From Vreelandella sedimenti (GTDB taxonomy: Bacteria; Pseudomonadota; Gammaproteobacteria; Pseudomonadales; Halomonadaceae), in assembly GCF_013416325.1 (NCBI RefSeq), contig NZ_JACCGK010000009.1:18463-82462 (forward strand): a stretch of 64,000 nt of DNA, given 5' to 3'. Positions 1 to 8,116 of this stretch are shown one piece after another (positions within the stretch are counted from its first letter, which is position 1; each line of letters opens with the position of its first letter). The notes beneath the pieces are model-generated. The model saw only the letters and a list, made by a program, of their open reading frames with translations. It did not search any database and was not told the DNA's origin. A program made the translations under genes and the position numbers.

Positions 1-63
1 CATTCACCATTCACCATTCACCATTCACCATTCACCATTCACCATTCACCATTCACCATTCAC
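1..63. repeat. Heptanucleotide tandem repeat (CATTCAC)x9
   Basis: Nine perfect head-to-tail copies of the 7-bp unit CATTCAC run from the window edge to position 63, so the true copy number may be higher. The array stops about 10 bp before the AAGGAGG ribosome-binding site of the endonuclease V gene. Seven is not a multiple of three and the array is non-coding, so copy-number change would alter spacing of upstream promoter elements, not a reading frame. Confidence 0.95.
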
Positions 64-81
64 CACTTCAAGGAGGAAGCT

Positions 82-768
82 ATGTTATCACCACTACACG
101 AATGGAGTTTGGCTCCGCGAGAGGCGAGGGTGCTGCAGTCGCAGCTGGCCAAGCGCTTGGAACTTACTGATCGCCTAGCGCCGATAACGCATATCGCTGG
201 GGTGGATATTGGGTTCGAAGAGGGTGGCGAAATCACTCGGGCAGCGGTGGTGGTATTGAAATGGGATCCTGCCACCGCACCCGATTTAAGCGTGGTAGAA
301 CAGGTGGTTCATCGTGAGCCCACCCGCATGCCGTACATCCCCGGTTTGCTTTCATTTCGAGAAATCCCCGCCGCGCTAGGCGCGTTTGAAAAACTCAGCG
401 TGATGCCAGAACTAGTGATGGTCGACGGTCAGGGAATTGCACACCCACGCCGGTTAGGCGTGGCGGCTCACTTGGGGCTATGGCTGGATTTGCCCACCAT
501 TGGTATTGCCAAGTCGCGCCTATATGGCCAACACGCTGAAGTGGGCGAGCATCGCGGCGACTGGGTGCCGCTCTACGCGGGGCAGGAAACCATTGGTGCC
601 GTTTTGCGCTCCCGCACCAAGGTCAAACCCGTGTATATATCACCAGGCCACCGGATCACTTTAGAAACTTCGCTGACCTGGGTGTTGCGCTGCTTAGGGC
701 GTACCAAGCTACCTGAGCCAACACGGCTAGCAGATCGACTGGCCTCGCGGCGTGATCAGCGCAAGTAG
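82..768 (+). CDS. nfi: Endonuclease V (deoxyinosine 3' endonuclease)
   Basis: Product of 228 residues, the usual length for bacterial Nfi. The family cleaves DNA at the second phosphodiester bond 3' of deoxyinosine and starts repair of deaminated adenine; it is a cytosolic Mg-dependent enzyme. Visible family motifs are the VDIGF strand with metal-binding Asp at about residue 42, the PYIPGLLSFRE block at about 84-94 (wedge and catalytic Glu) and DGQG..HPRR.G.A.H at about 115-130 with the third acidic residue. The ATG at 82 is preceded at ideal distance by AAGGAGG. A 7-bp tandem repeat lies directly upstream. The convergent amidotransferase gene ends 25 bp downstream with no obvious terminator between them. 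Confidence 0.95.
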   Translation: MLSPLHEWSLAPREARVLQSQLAKRLELTDRLAPITHIAGVDIGFEEGGEITRAAVVVLKWDPATAPDLSVVEQVVHREPTRMPYIPGLLSFREIPAALGAFEKLSVMPELVMVDGQGIAHPRRLGVAAHLGLWLDLPTIGIAKSRLYGQHAEVGEHRGDWVPLYAGQETIGAVLRSRTKVKPVYISPGHRITLETSLTWVLRCLGRTKLPEPTRLADRLASRRDQRK

Positions 769-792
769 CCTTCGATTGCCAAGGGCTAAGGG

Positions 793-1509
793 CTATACAA
801 ACGCCAAAAAACGTCGCAGTAGGCTGGAGGCCTCGTGGCAGTCAGTAGTATTCGCCAACAGGGTGTCGGGCTCTTCGCCTTGGTCGCGTAGGGCGGCTCG
901 TTGGCGTTCAAGGTAGGCGCGCATCACCGGCGACGTAAATTCCGGGTGAAACTGCACGCTCCACTGGCGCGGGCCGTAGCGCAACGCCTGGTGGGCGTCG
1001 TGGCTGTTATGAGCTAGCACCGTGCAGCCTTGAGGTGCCTGCATCACCGACTGGGCATGGGTCAGGTGGGCGGCAAAGCTTTCCGGTAGTTGGCTAAACA
1101 GCGGGTCTTGCTGGCCCGCTTGGGTGAGTCGCACGGTGCGCGTGCCCGACTCGCGGCCAGCCGGGTGGTAGTCACTCACGCCTCCAAAAGCGGCAGCCAT
1201 TAACTGGTGACCATAGCAAACGCCTAGCATGGGAATGTCGTTTGCCAGTGCCTCCTGCAGCCACGGCTTCAGTGCTTCGCTCCAGGGGTCGGCCTCGCTG
1301 ACCATACTGTGCGAACCTGTAATCACAATACATGCGAGTGTATTAAGTTCAGGAGCGCTGGGTTGGCGGGTTGCATCCCACACCTGTAGTTCTAAATGCG
1401 CGGGCAGCGCAGTGCTAAGCTGCTTTATAAATAGCGTTTCAAAATCACCATGCTGGTCGACAACTTCCGGAAAAGCGTCGCCGGTTTTAACGATCAATAC
1501 ACAGGCCAT
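793..1509 (-). CDS. Class I glutamine amidotransferase (GMP-synthase-like, stand-alone)
   Basis: A 238-residue single-domain protein of the type 1 glutamine amidotransferase superfamily. The nucleophile elbow LGVCYGHQ places Cys near residue 98, and VQFHPEF supplies His188 and Glu190, so the Cys-His-Glu triad is complete. No synthetase domain is attached, so it resembles the free-standing GMP-synthase-like group, whose members hydrolyse glutamine or gamma-glutamyl compounds; the actual substrate cannot be read from sequence. The start is preceded by GGGAG at normal spacing. It is divergent from tpx and convergent with nfi. It is a different subfamily from the C26-type gene 1.3 kb away. Confidence 0.85.
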   Translation of the reverse strand: MACVLIVKTGDAFPEVVDQHGDFETLFIKQLSTALPAHLELQVWDATRQPSAPELNTLACIVITGSHSMVSEADPWSEALKPWLQEALANDIPMLGVCYGHQLMAAAFGGVSDYHPAGRESGTRTVRLTQAGQQDPLFSQLPESFAAHLTHAQSVMQAPQGCTVLAHNSHDAHQALRYGPRQWSVQFHPEFTSPVMRAYLERQRAALRDQGEEPDTLLANTTDCHEASSLLRRFLAFV

Positions 1510-1644
1510 ATCACTCCCTCGGTATGATGAAACGTAAACATTGAAAAAGGTCTTTCAGGAAGAGCGCAAAGGCGTGAAGATAGCCTACCATGGCTTCTCA
1601 GATGGTAAGAACGCATTAATTATTAACGTCATAAGGAGACAATA

Positions 1645-2145
1645 ATGCAACAGATTACCCGCGCAGGCGAACCGCTGGATGTGGCTGGCACACTGCCTGC
1701 AAAAGGGCAGGCGGCACCGGCGATGACGCTGACCAACACCGATCTGCAAGACGTTACGCTCGCTACGTACGCAGGAAAGCGTAAAGTGCTCAATATCATC
1801 CCCAGTGTGGATACGCCCACCTGTGCTATGTCTACGCGTCACTTTAACGAGCTGGCGTCTAACCTTGCCGACACCGTGGTATTGGTCGTCTCAGCGGATT
1901 TACCCTTTGCAGCCAAACGCTTTTGTGGCGCGGAAGGATTGGATAACGTAGAAACGCTGTCTACTTTCCGCCACCCCGAGTTTCGCGAAGCCTGGGGCGT
2001 AGCGCTGTGCAACAACCCCATGGAAGGCCTTTGCGCCCGTGCAGTCGTCGTACTGGATGCCGATAACCGCGTGCTGCACAGCGAGCTGGTGAGCGAGTTG
2101 AAGAACGAGCCTGATTATGAGGCTGCCTTGGCGGTGCTGAGCTAA
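1645..2145 (+). CDS. tpx: Thiol peroxidase (atypical 2-Cys peroxiredoxin)
   Basis: A 166-residue protein matching Tpx in length and motifs. The peroxidatic cysteine is Cys60 in the block [17 protein letters not shown] and the resolving cysteine is Cys94 in FCGAEGL; this pair defines the Tpx type of peroxiredoxin. Tpx reduces lipid hydroperoxides and H2O2 with electrons from thioredoxin, in the cytosol or periplasm depending on species; no signal peptide is present here. The start follows AAGGAGA. The stop codon overlaps the end of the convergent C26 gene by 4 bp, so there is no room for a terminator. Other proteins of the thioredoxin fold lack this spacing of cysteines, so the call is firm. 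Confidence 0.96.
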   Translation: MQQITRAGEPLDVAGTLPAKGQAAPAMTLTNTDLQDVTLATYAGKRKVLNIIPSVDTPTCAMSTRHFNELASNLADTVVLVVSADLPFAAKRFCGAEGLDNVETLSTFRHPEFREAWGVALCNNPMEGLCARAVVVLDADNRVLHSELVSELKNEPDYEAALAVLS

Positions 2146-2825
2146 CTCGTATGTCGTTTAGTATGCCGCTCTGACGCCCTCACCAGCGCGCGAATCAAGC
2201 GTTGCTGAGGGCGATTGAAAATCAACCACTCCGGGTGCCACTGCACGCCAATCAAGAAGTCGTGCTCCTGTGACTCAATGCCCTGCACCAAGCCATCCCG
2301 GTCGCGTGCAACGATTTCAATTCCTCTGCCCGCCTGGTAAACGGCCTGATGATGCAGGCTGTTAACCCGACACCAGGTAACCCCTAGCAGGCGGTGCAAC
2401 TTACTTGCCCCCACGATATCAACGGTTTTGCGCGGCAGAACGGTGCGTCGCCGTTTTAGCCCTTCATGGGTGGTGTAGATATCAGGATCCAGGGTGCCGC
2501 CAAGATGCACGTTGATTAATTGTGCCCCTCGGCAAATACCCAGCACCGGTGTATGCAGCGGAATAAAACGTTCAAGTAGGGCTAGCTCCAACTCATCCCT
2601 TGCAGGGTCTAAACGAACATCTAATTGCACTTCGCCACCGTAGAGGTGGGCCTGAATATCGTCGCCCCCGCCAATGATCAAGCCGTCCAGGCTTTCCGGC
2701 TGCGGGCGCGAAGGTGATAACCGCAACGGCTTTCCGCCATGCCGCCAGACGGCGAACCAATCAAACCACCACGCTAAGTGGCTTTTTTGGTCAGAGGTAG
2801 TAATTCCGATAAGCGGCCGAGTCAT
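2142..2825 (-). CDS. Gamma-glutamyl-gamma-aminobutyrate hydrolase-like protein (peptidase C26 family)
   Basis: A 227-residue class I amidotransferase-fold protein. [16 protein letters not shown] gives the nucleophile Cys98, and VQWHPEW gives His197 and Glu199. The RGAQ elbow, the GGTLDPD segment and the early IGGGDDI loop are typical of the PuuD/C26 group, which cleaves gamma-glutamyl amide bonds. It lies 74 bp downstream of the amidoligase gene on the same strand, which argues for one transcript and for linked function, perhaps release or hydrolysis of a gamma-glutamyl intermediate. The ribosome-binding site is poor, consistent with translation from an operon message. A puuD role in putrescine breakdown is unlikely because no other puu gene is near. 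Confidence 0.8.
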   Translation of the reverse strand: MTRPLIGITTSDQKSHLAWWFDWFAVWRHGGKPLRLSPSRPQPESLDGLIIGGGDDIQAHLYGGEVQLDVRLDPARDELELALLERFIPLHTPVLGICRGAQLINVHLGGTLDPDIYTTHEGLKRRRTVLPRKTVDIVGASKLHRLLGVTWCRVNSLHHQAVYQAGRGIEIVARDRDGLVQGIESQEHDFLIGVQWHPEWLIFNRPQQRLIRALVRASERHTKRHTS

Positions 2826-2899
2826 GCGGATAGTTACTCACTGTGACAGGAAATGAAGAATGCTAAACGGGTTTTATATAGCTGGGCTCTACAACTCAA

Positions 2900-3910
2900 T
2901 CAGTGTTCGCGGCGAAGCAAACGAACTAGTTTTTCTTTTACGCGGGTCAGCATCGGTCGGTTATGGTCGGCGATATACTCAGCGCAGCGAGCGAGTAACA
3001 CCTCAGAATTAGCGGCAAGTTTCTCAACTTCCACCCAGCGATTCCACTCGGTCACTGAGCCCCATCCCGGCTGGGAAAGCTGAGCGTTGGGTAAGCGGTA
3101 GTGAAAGGTGGGGCGCGGCTTGGTAAGCTGCGTATGCAGCAATTCATGAGAGTGGTCGGGGCGTAAATAGGCAAATAGCGGCAGCATATCCAGCTCGCGA
3201 TTGCGCGTGGGATTATGGTGCAAGTAGTCGTCAATCAGCGTGTCGAGGTCAGGCGAATAGCGGCTATCCAGTATTTTTAACGCATAGGCTTTGTGGAATG
3301 GATTCGCGTGGGGCAGCATCTCACGGGTAATATCGACTTTAATTTCGTCGCGCAGCCAGCCAGCCAGCAGCAGGTACGCACGCAGCATGGCTAGCAAGTA
3401 GTCAACATCGAAACGCTCCGCTTCAGGGTTTAGGTGTAAGCCAAACCCATACATCAGGCTGGCATCGGTGCCCTTAGCGCCATGCTCGCGTAGTGTCTCG
3501 AACAGCGCGTCTAAATCTTCCAGCTCATTCCAAGGTATCGGTGGGCAAACGATTTCGGTAGGCACTAGGCCTGTGACCATGTCGCCAATCAGCTCGCGGG
3601 TTTTTTGATGGAACTCGACTCGGCGCTGATGCTGATGACGTGCCCACTCGCTATCTTCTGGGTGAGGGTCGTCGACCAGCGATTTGTCGGGATGCGCGTA
3701 CTGGGTGTCGAGCTCGATACCAAATTCGCCCCAGCGTGTATCCTCAACGAGTAGCCGATGGGGGCTTACCACGTTAAGCTCCCCGCCAAACAGCTCACGT
3801 ACGATCATTGCAGTGTCTCGGGGCGGCAGGCCAGCGAATTCGATTTCAATACCAACTTGCCGGATTTTCCCCTGGCTGTTTAAGCGGTTAGGTGGAGCTT
3901 GTAGCGTCAT
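2900..3910 (-). CDS. Predicted amidoligase (GS-fold amidoligase_2-like)
   Basis: A 336-residue protein with the N-terminal signature VGIEIEFAGL at about residues 19-28, which is diagnostic of the COOH-NH2 amidoligase family related to glutamine synthetase. Later segments (WGEFGIELDTQY, ICPPIPW-like VCPPIPWNELEDLD, YGFGLHLNPE) fit the acidic metal/ATP-binding strands and the conserved His of that fold. The family is predicted to form amide or peptide bonds on unknown small molecules or proteins, and is often encoded beside class I amidotransferases, as here with the C26 gene downstream. AAGGA precedes the ATG. The 127 bp between it and the divergent channel gene should hold both promoters. The substrate is unknown. 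Confidence 0.72.
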   Translation of the reverse strand: MTLQAPPNRLNSQGKIRQVGIEIEFAGLPPRDTAMIVRELFGGELNVVSPHRLLVEDTRWGEFGIELDTQYAHPDKSLVDDPHPEDSEWARHQHQRRVEFHQKTRELIGDMVTGLVPTEIVCPPIPWNELEDLDALFETLREHGAKGTDASLMYGFGLHLNPEAERFDVDYLLAMLRAYLLLAGWLRDEIKVDITREMLPHANPFHKAYALKILDSRYSPDLDTLIDDYLHHNPTRNRELDMLPLFAYLRPDHSHELLHTQLTKPRPTFHYRLPNAQLSQPGWGSVTEWNRWVEVEKLAANSEVLLARCAEYIADHNRPMLTRVKEKLVRLLRREH

Positions 3911-4037
3911 CTCGGCGTCCTTGAGGTGAACGTTTAAGTCTTCAGCCTATCATAGTCACGCGTTGAGACTGAGCGTATTAATAGCGGCGGCAAATGATAA
4001 GCAGGACGCCATCTAAGCTAATTTTCAGGAGTAAGGC

Positions 4038-6572
4038 GTGCGACAGCACTGGTTAATCAATTCGTTAATAGGTTTTGTCTTGTTTGTATTGGCAAGCCTA
4101 GCAATGACGAGCATGGCAATCACTCAGGCCCAGGCGCAAACGGTGTCGCTGCCCGGTCTGAGCAGCGGTTCCGAAGAGGAAAGTGCTAACGTTAGCGGTG
4201 AAGAGTTTCAGAAGTCGCTCACTGACGTCATCACCATGCTTGAAAACGAAGAGCGACGCACGGAGTTGCTTAAATCGCTACGCGAGTTGCAGGTCACCGC
4301 TGGCGCTGCTAGTGAAGACGATGGCGTGGTGCATCAAGGACTGCTCGGCGCACTCGCCGATACGTTAAGTGACCTTGGCGATCAGGCCCAGTCAGGCGAC
4401 TCGCCAGTTGATCAGTGGTCACGCCAGTTGGTTCAGGGTGTAGATGATTTGCGCGCGCTTAACGATGATGCCGACCAGGGGGAGGCGATTCGAGCGGTTG
4501 CCGAAGGGGCGGTGCTGGCCTTGGTTTGGGGCGTGCTGTTGGTGCTGATGATTGCCTTTGGGCGCCTGATCGCTACCCGGCGTGAGTGGCCGTTGGATCT
4601 GCCTCGAGACCCCAAGGGTTGGCTGATGGCAGTGCACTTTTTGCGCCGCATGCTGCCCTGGACACTGTCGTTTGCCATTACCTTGGGGATTGGCCAGGTG
4701 CTGCCCGATAGCCCTGGGCGTACGCTGGTATTGGTAGTGGCCTATATCTGCCTGTGTGGCCGGGCACTATCGGTGGTGTTTGAAACGGTCATCGCGTTCT
4801 TTAGCCGCGGTCACCGTTTTACTGCGGTTCAACTGCTTCAGCAGCATGCCCTGCGTGGCCTGTTTGTGATTGGTGCTTTGATTGCGCTTGGCGATGCGGT
4901 CAACTCCACTCGTCTCGTTGAAATGCTGGGTAGCGAACTGTCGAGCCTAGCCTCTGTTCTTTCCAATATGCTCGCGGCGTTGCTTGCAGCGCGGTTTATT
5001 CTCAAGTTTAAACGGCCCGTGCGCCACCTGATTTGCAACCGGCCCTTCAAGCAGCGGCGTGACGCCAGCACCGCGGTCGAAATGATTCGCTCCCTGGGGG
5101 GGCTATGGCACATACCCGCGCTGCTGCTGGTGAGTGGTTCACTACTGGCGATTTTTATTACCGTGGGCGATGTGGGCACTGCGCTGGCGCGCTCAATTAT
5201 CTCCGCCAGTCTGTTGGTACTTACACTGGTAGTGACCGGGCTGCTGCGCCGCCAAGCGGAGCGGATGGGTAAGCGCCGTCACCGTCATCGTCAGAGCCAA
5301 TATCGCAAACGCTTAGAGCGTTTCGGCTTTGTTCTCGCCCATATTTTCGCATGGATGGTGTTTGCCGAACTCTCGATGCAAGTGTGGGGCAGTTCGTTCT
5401 TTGGCCTGGGCCAGCAAGCAGTCGCTAGTGCCCGCATTGGGCAAGCGCTAGTCAGTCTTGGCGCCACAGTGTTGTTGGCGTGGCTGGTGTGGATTTTTGC
5501 CGATACCGCCATTCAGCGAGCACTAACATCGTCAGCCCGTTCACGCGGGCGGCGGGTCAATCAGGCCCGGGCGCAAACCATCACGCCGATGATCCGCAAC
5601 GTCATCTTTGTAACCATTCTGATTATTGCCGTTATCGCCGGGTTGGCTAATTTGGGTGTCAACGTCACACCGCTGCTGGCGGGTGCCGGTGTGATCGGTC
5701 TGGCGATCGGTTTTGGTGCGCAAACGTTAGTGCAGGATTTGATTACCGGTATTTTTATCTTGATCGAAGATTCGTTAGCGGTCGATGACTTCGTGCAGAT
5801 CAATAACCATATGGGCACGGTCGAGGGGCTGACGCTGCGAACTGTGCGGCTACGCGATTTGGATGGCATTGTGCACATCATCACCTTTAGCCGCATTGAG
5901 TCGATTCATAACATGTCCCGCCAGTTCGGCATCGCGCTGATGCGAATACGCATTCCGTTTGATATGAAAATCGACGATGCGATTACCCTGATGCAGGAGA
6001 CTGCCCAGGAACTGCGCCGTGATCCGATGATGCGCCACTACATTTGGTCGCCGCTGGAGATGCAGGGTGTCCAGGGCTTTGAAGATGGCTGCCCCATTTT
6101 ACGCATGCGCTTTCGCACTGCGCCGGAGATGCAGTGGGATGTCTCTCGGGCGTTTAATCTACTGCTAAAACAGCGTATGGAAGAGCAAGAAATTGACCTG
6201 GGCGTGCCGCGCCTCAGTGTCAGTATGGAAGCGCGCTCCGAAGACCGCATGGAGGCGACCGCGGGTACTTTATTCTCTTTAGAAGAGGGCTCGCAAGAAC
6301 AAGCCGTGCAAGAAAACACTCCGCCTGAGAGAGAACAAGGCAAGCATGAAGAGACGCAAGCAAGTGACGTCAATTCACAGGAGCATAAGAAACCGGCACC
6401 TCCGAAGCCCGCGCCGCGCCCGACAAAAGCTGAGATTCGCCAGGATGAGCAGGCGCGCAAGCACGATAATACGACTAATCGTGCTGCGTCACATCGGCAA
6501 AAGCCCCAGGCACAGGGCAAGCCCCAGAGCGATTCCTATGCCAGCCCCGGCGGCGAACACGGCGATGAGTAG
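4038..6572 (+). CDS. Large mechanosensitive ion channel, MscS family
   Basis: An 844-residue inner-membrane protein starting at GTG 4038 behind CAGGAG. Residues 1-34 form a signal peptide ending in AQAQ. A soluble region to about 155 is followed by many hydrophobic segments (about 160-540) and then the MscS core: the pore helix GAGVIGLAIGFGAQ near 549 and the beta domain (VDDFVQINNHMGTVEGLTLRT) near 580. The family opens under membrane tension to release solutes during osmotic down-shock, a central stress for halophiles. The last 110 residues are charged, Pro/Gln/Lys-rich and probably disordered. Its final 84 bp overlap the 3' end of the convergent J-like gene, so that tail is double-coding. 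Confidence 0.88.
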   Translation: MRQHWLINSLIGFVLFVLASLAMTSMAITQAQAQTVSLPGLSSGSEEESANVSGEEFQKSLTDVITMLENEERRTELLKSLRELQVTAGAASEDDGVVHQGLLGALADTLSDLGDQAQSGDSPVDQWSRQLVQGVDDLRALNDDADQGEAIRAVAEGAVLALVWGVLLVLMIAFGRLIATRREWPLDLPRDPKGWLMAVHFLRRMLPWTLSFAITLGIGQVLPDSPGRTLVLVVAYICLCGRALSVVFETVIAFFSRGHRFTAVQLLQQHALRGLFVIGALIALGDAVNSTRLVEMLGSELSSLASVLSNMLAALLAARFILKFKRPVRHLICNRPFKQRRDASTAVEMIRSLGGLWHIPALLLVSGSLLAIFITVGDVGTALARSIISASLLVLTLVVTGLLRRQAERMGKRRHRHRQSQYRKRLERFGFVLAHIFAWMVFAELSMQVWGSSFFGLGQQAVASARIGQALVSLGATVLLAWLVWIFADTAIQRALTSSARSRGRRVNQARAQTITPMIRNVIFVTILIIAVIAGLANLGVNVTPLLAGAGVIGLAIGFGAQTLVQDLITGIFILIEDSLAVDDFVQINNHMGTVEGLTLRTVRLRDLDGIVHIITFSRIESIHNMSRQFGIALMRIRIPFDMKIDDAITLMQETAQELRRDPMMRHYIWSPLEMQGVQGFEDGCPILRMRFRTAPEMQWDVSRAFNLLLKQRMEEQEIDLGVPRLSVSMEARSEDRMEATAGTLFSLEEGSQEQAVQENTPPEREQGKHEETQASDVNSQEHKKPAPPKPAPRPTKAEIRQDEQARKHDNTTNRAASHRQKPQAQGKPQSDSYASPGGEHGDE

Positions 6573-6920
6573 CCACGGTCCCCGCCAGCGGCGCCAACGG
6601 TTGTACAACGAGACCGCGTGGCTAACGCGGTCGACCAGTTCGTCGTGACGGGAAATGGCGTGATCCGGCGGCAGCGAAAAATCGTTGGCGACATCGCCCT
6701 GCCAGTGGGCGCCGTGGCTAAGCCCCAGGCGCGCTCGTAGCCTACCGATATCGCTGACGGTGTCGTGCAGCGTGTCGTAGGTTTCGCGGCGTTCGGCAAC
6801 CGCGAACACCGCCTCGGCATCCTGGCGTAGCGCGCTATGTTGGCAGCTAGCCACGGCTTGACTGATTTCTTGTTCGTTGGCCTCGGGGGAAACCGCGAGG
6901 CGCTGGTACAAATCGCGCAT
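6489..6920 (-). CDS. Membrane-anchored degenerate J-domain-like protein
   Basis: A 143-residue protein of unknown function. Residues 3-60 (LYQRLAVSPEANEQEI, then the RRETYDTL segment) match the start and end of a J domain, but the HPD tripeptide between helices II and III is missing; the corresponding stretch reads QHSALRQD. A hydrophobic helix at about 117-140 ends the chain, suggesting a C-tail anchor. Without HPD it should not stimulate DnaK ATPase and may act as a modulator. It lies 59 bp downstream of the HPD-containing J protein on the same strand, so they are probably co-transcribed. There is no strong ribosome-binding site before the ATG at 6920. Its 3' end overlaps the channel gene by 84 bp. 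Confidence 0.65.
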   Translation of the reverse strand: MRDLYQRLAVSPEANEQEISQAVASCQHSALRQDAEAVFAVAERRETYDTLHDTVSDIGRLRARLGLSHGAHWQGDVANDFSLPPDHAISRHDELVDRVSHAVSLYNRWRRWRGPWLLIAVFAAGAGIGIALGLALCLGLLPM

Positions 6921-6979
6921 AGGGTCAATTTATTCTCATGGGCCAGCGCATCCTGCGAAACGTCTAGCGTTACATGGTC

Positions 6980-8005
6980 TTAGTAAGTTTGCATCAAATA
7001 ATCATAGGCGTTTTTAATACGCTGAAACCGCGCTGAGGCCAAGGCGACCTGTTGTTCACTTTCCGAATAGAAGCGGTCTGGATGGTGGAGCTGCGCCATC
7101 CGTCGATAGGCGTGGCGAACCTCTACCCGGGTGGCACCTGGGGTAAGTCCCAGCACCGAAAGCGCCCGTGTGGTGCGGTCGGGCGGTGGCGGTGAGGCGC
7201 GCTGCTGGCGACGAGAATCTTGCTGGCGAGAGCGTTGCTGGGAAGAGTGATCGCGCGAGCGGCGCCGTTCGCGCTCGGCCTGTTCGCGCTGCTGTTGTTG
7301 CTGTTGCCGCTCCTGCTCCTGTTGGCGCGTCTGGTCACGCTGGCGCTGCTGTTCCTGTTCGCGGGCTTGGCGAGCCTGCTCCTGACGCTGCTGTTTCTCC
7401 TGCTGTTTTTGTTGCTTCTGCTGGTGGCGTCGCTCTTTCTGTTGTTGCTGCTGTTCGGCCCGAGCGTTGGCCTGTTGGTGGTACTGCTCGGCGGCCTCGG
7501 CTTCGCGTGCTTTTCGGGCATGATAATCTGGGTCGTGCGCCTGCCAGTAAGCATCACGGCTGGGGTCTTCGGGAATGGCAAGCGGTGTGCCGGTGAGCTC
7601 TTTAAACAGAGTATTCAAGGTCATTGGTGCGATACTTAGCAGGTCGGCCAAAAAGCGCAAAATATAGTGGTTGGCCAGGGACAGCTCGCCGTCGTCAGTG
7701 GCGACGGTAATTGCTTGATGAATAACGCTCAGGCTGCGTTCTGTGCCGCATTCTTTGCGAACCACCTCGGCAGCTAGTTGGATCGCTTGCAAGTCTTGGC
7801 TACGGGCAATACTCATTACTGGCCCCAGCTCATGCCCGTGGCGAAACTGTGCGGTCACCTGAGCCAGGCGACGGCGCCGCTGCCCCTCTGAAACGTGTTG
7901 ACGGTGCACCAGCACCCAGGCCAACAGCAGCAGGGTTGCCGTATCCACTTGGCTACGGCTCTTTAATAGCAGCAGCTCAAAGGGTGAAAAACGGGCAATG
8001 GACAT
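6980..8005 (-). CDS. TerB-like / DnaJ-domain co-chaperone (DjlA-like architecture)
   Basis: A 341-residue protein. Residues 1-145 form an all-helical TerB-like domain (LAQVTAQF..., HQAITVATDDGELSLANHYI). Residues about 165-270 are a very Gln/Arg/Glu-rich coiled coil. Residues 278-341 are a C-terminal J domain with HPD at 308-310 and the closing KNAYDYLMQ helix. This order resembles DjlA without the N-terminal membrane segment. The J domain recruits and activates Hsp70 (DnaK) and the rest presumably selects clients. GGAG stands 7 bases before the ATG. The antisense strand of the Gln-rich part carries long, strongly hydrophobic open frames, which are artefacts of CAG/CTG composition. Confidence 0.85.
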   Translation of the reverse strand: MSIARFSPFELLLLKSRSQVDTATLLLLAWVLVHRQHVSEGQRRRRLAQVTAQFRHGHELGPVMSIARSQDLQAIQLAAEVVRKECGTERSLSVIHQAITVATDDGELSLANHYILRFLADLLSIAPMTLNTLFKELTGTPLAIPEDPSRDAYWQAHDPDYHARKAREAEAAEQYHQQANARAEQQQQQKERRHQQKQQKQQEKQQRQEQARQAREQEQQRQRDQTRQQEQERQQQQQQREQAERERRRSRDHSSQQRSRQQDSRRQQRASPPPPDRTTRALSVLGLTPGATRVEVRHAYRRMAQLHHPDRFYSESEQQVALASARFQRIKNAYDYLMQTY

Positions 8006-8116
8006 TTCCTAGCTCCATAGGTGAAGAGGTGAGCAGAGGGGTGGCTTTAGGCAGCACCATGATCAAGTAGCCATGGTATATCATCGCGTTAGGCAAAGGA
8101 GTAGGAGATTGATGAG

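Noticed and set aside
1..63. CRISPR-like array
   Set aside because: Units are only 7 bp and have no spacers; it is a simple tandem repeat.
7168..7639. Two long plus-strand frames, one very Leu-rich and hydrophobic
   Set aside because: They are antisense to the Gln-rich coiled coil of the J-domain gene; CAG codons read backwards give CTG (Leu). No ribosome-binding site or homologous look.
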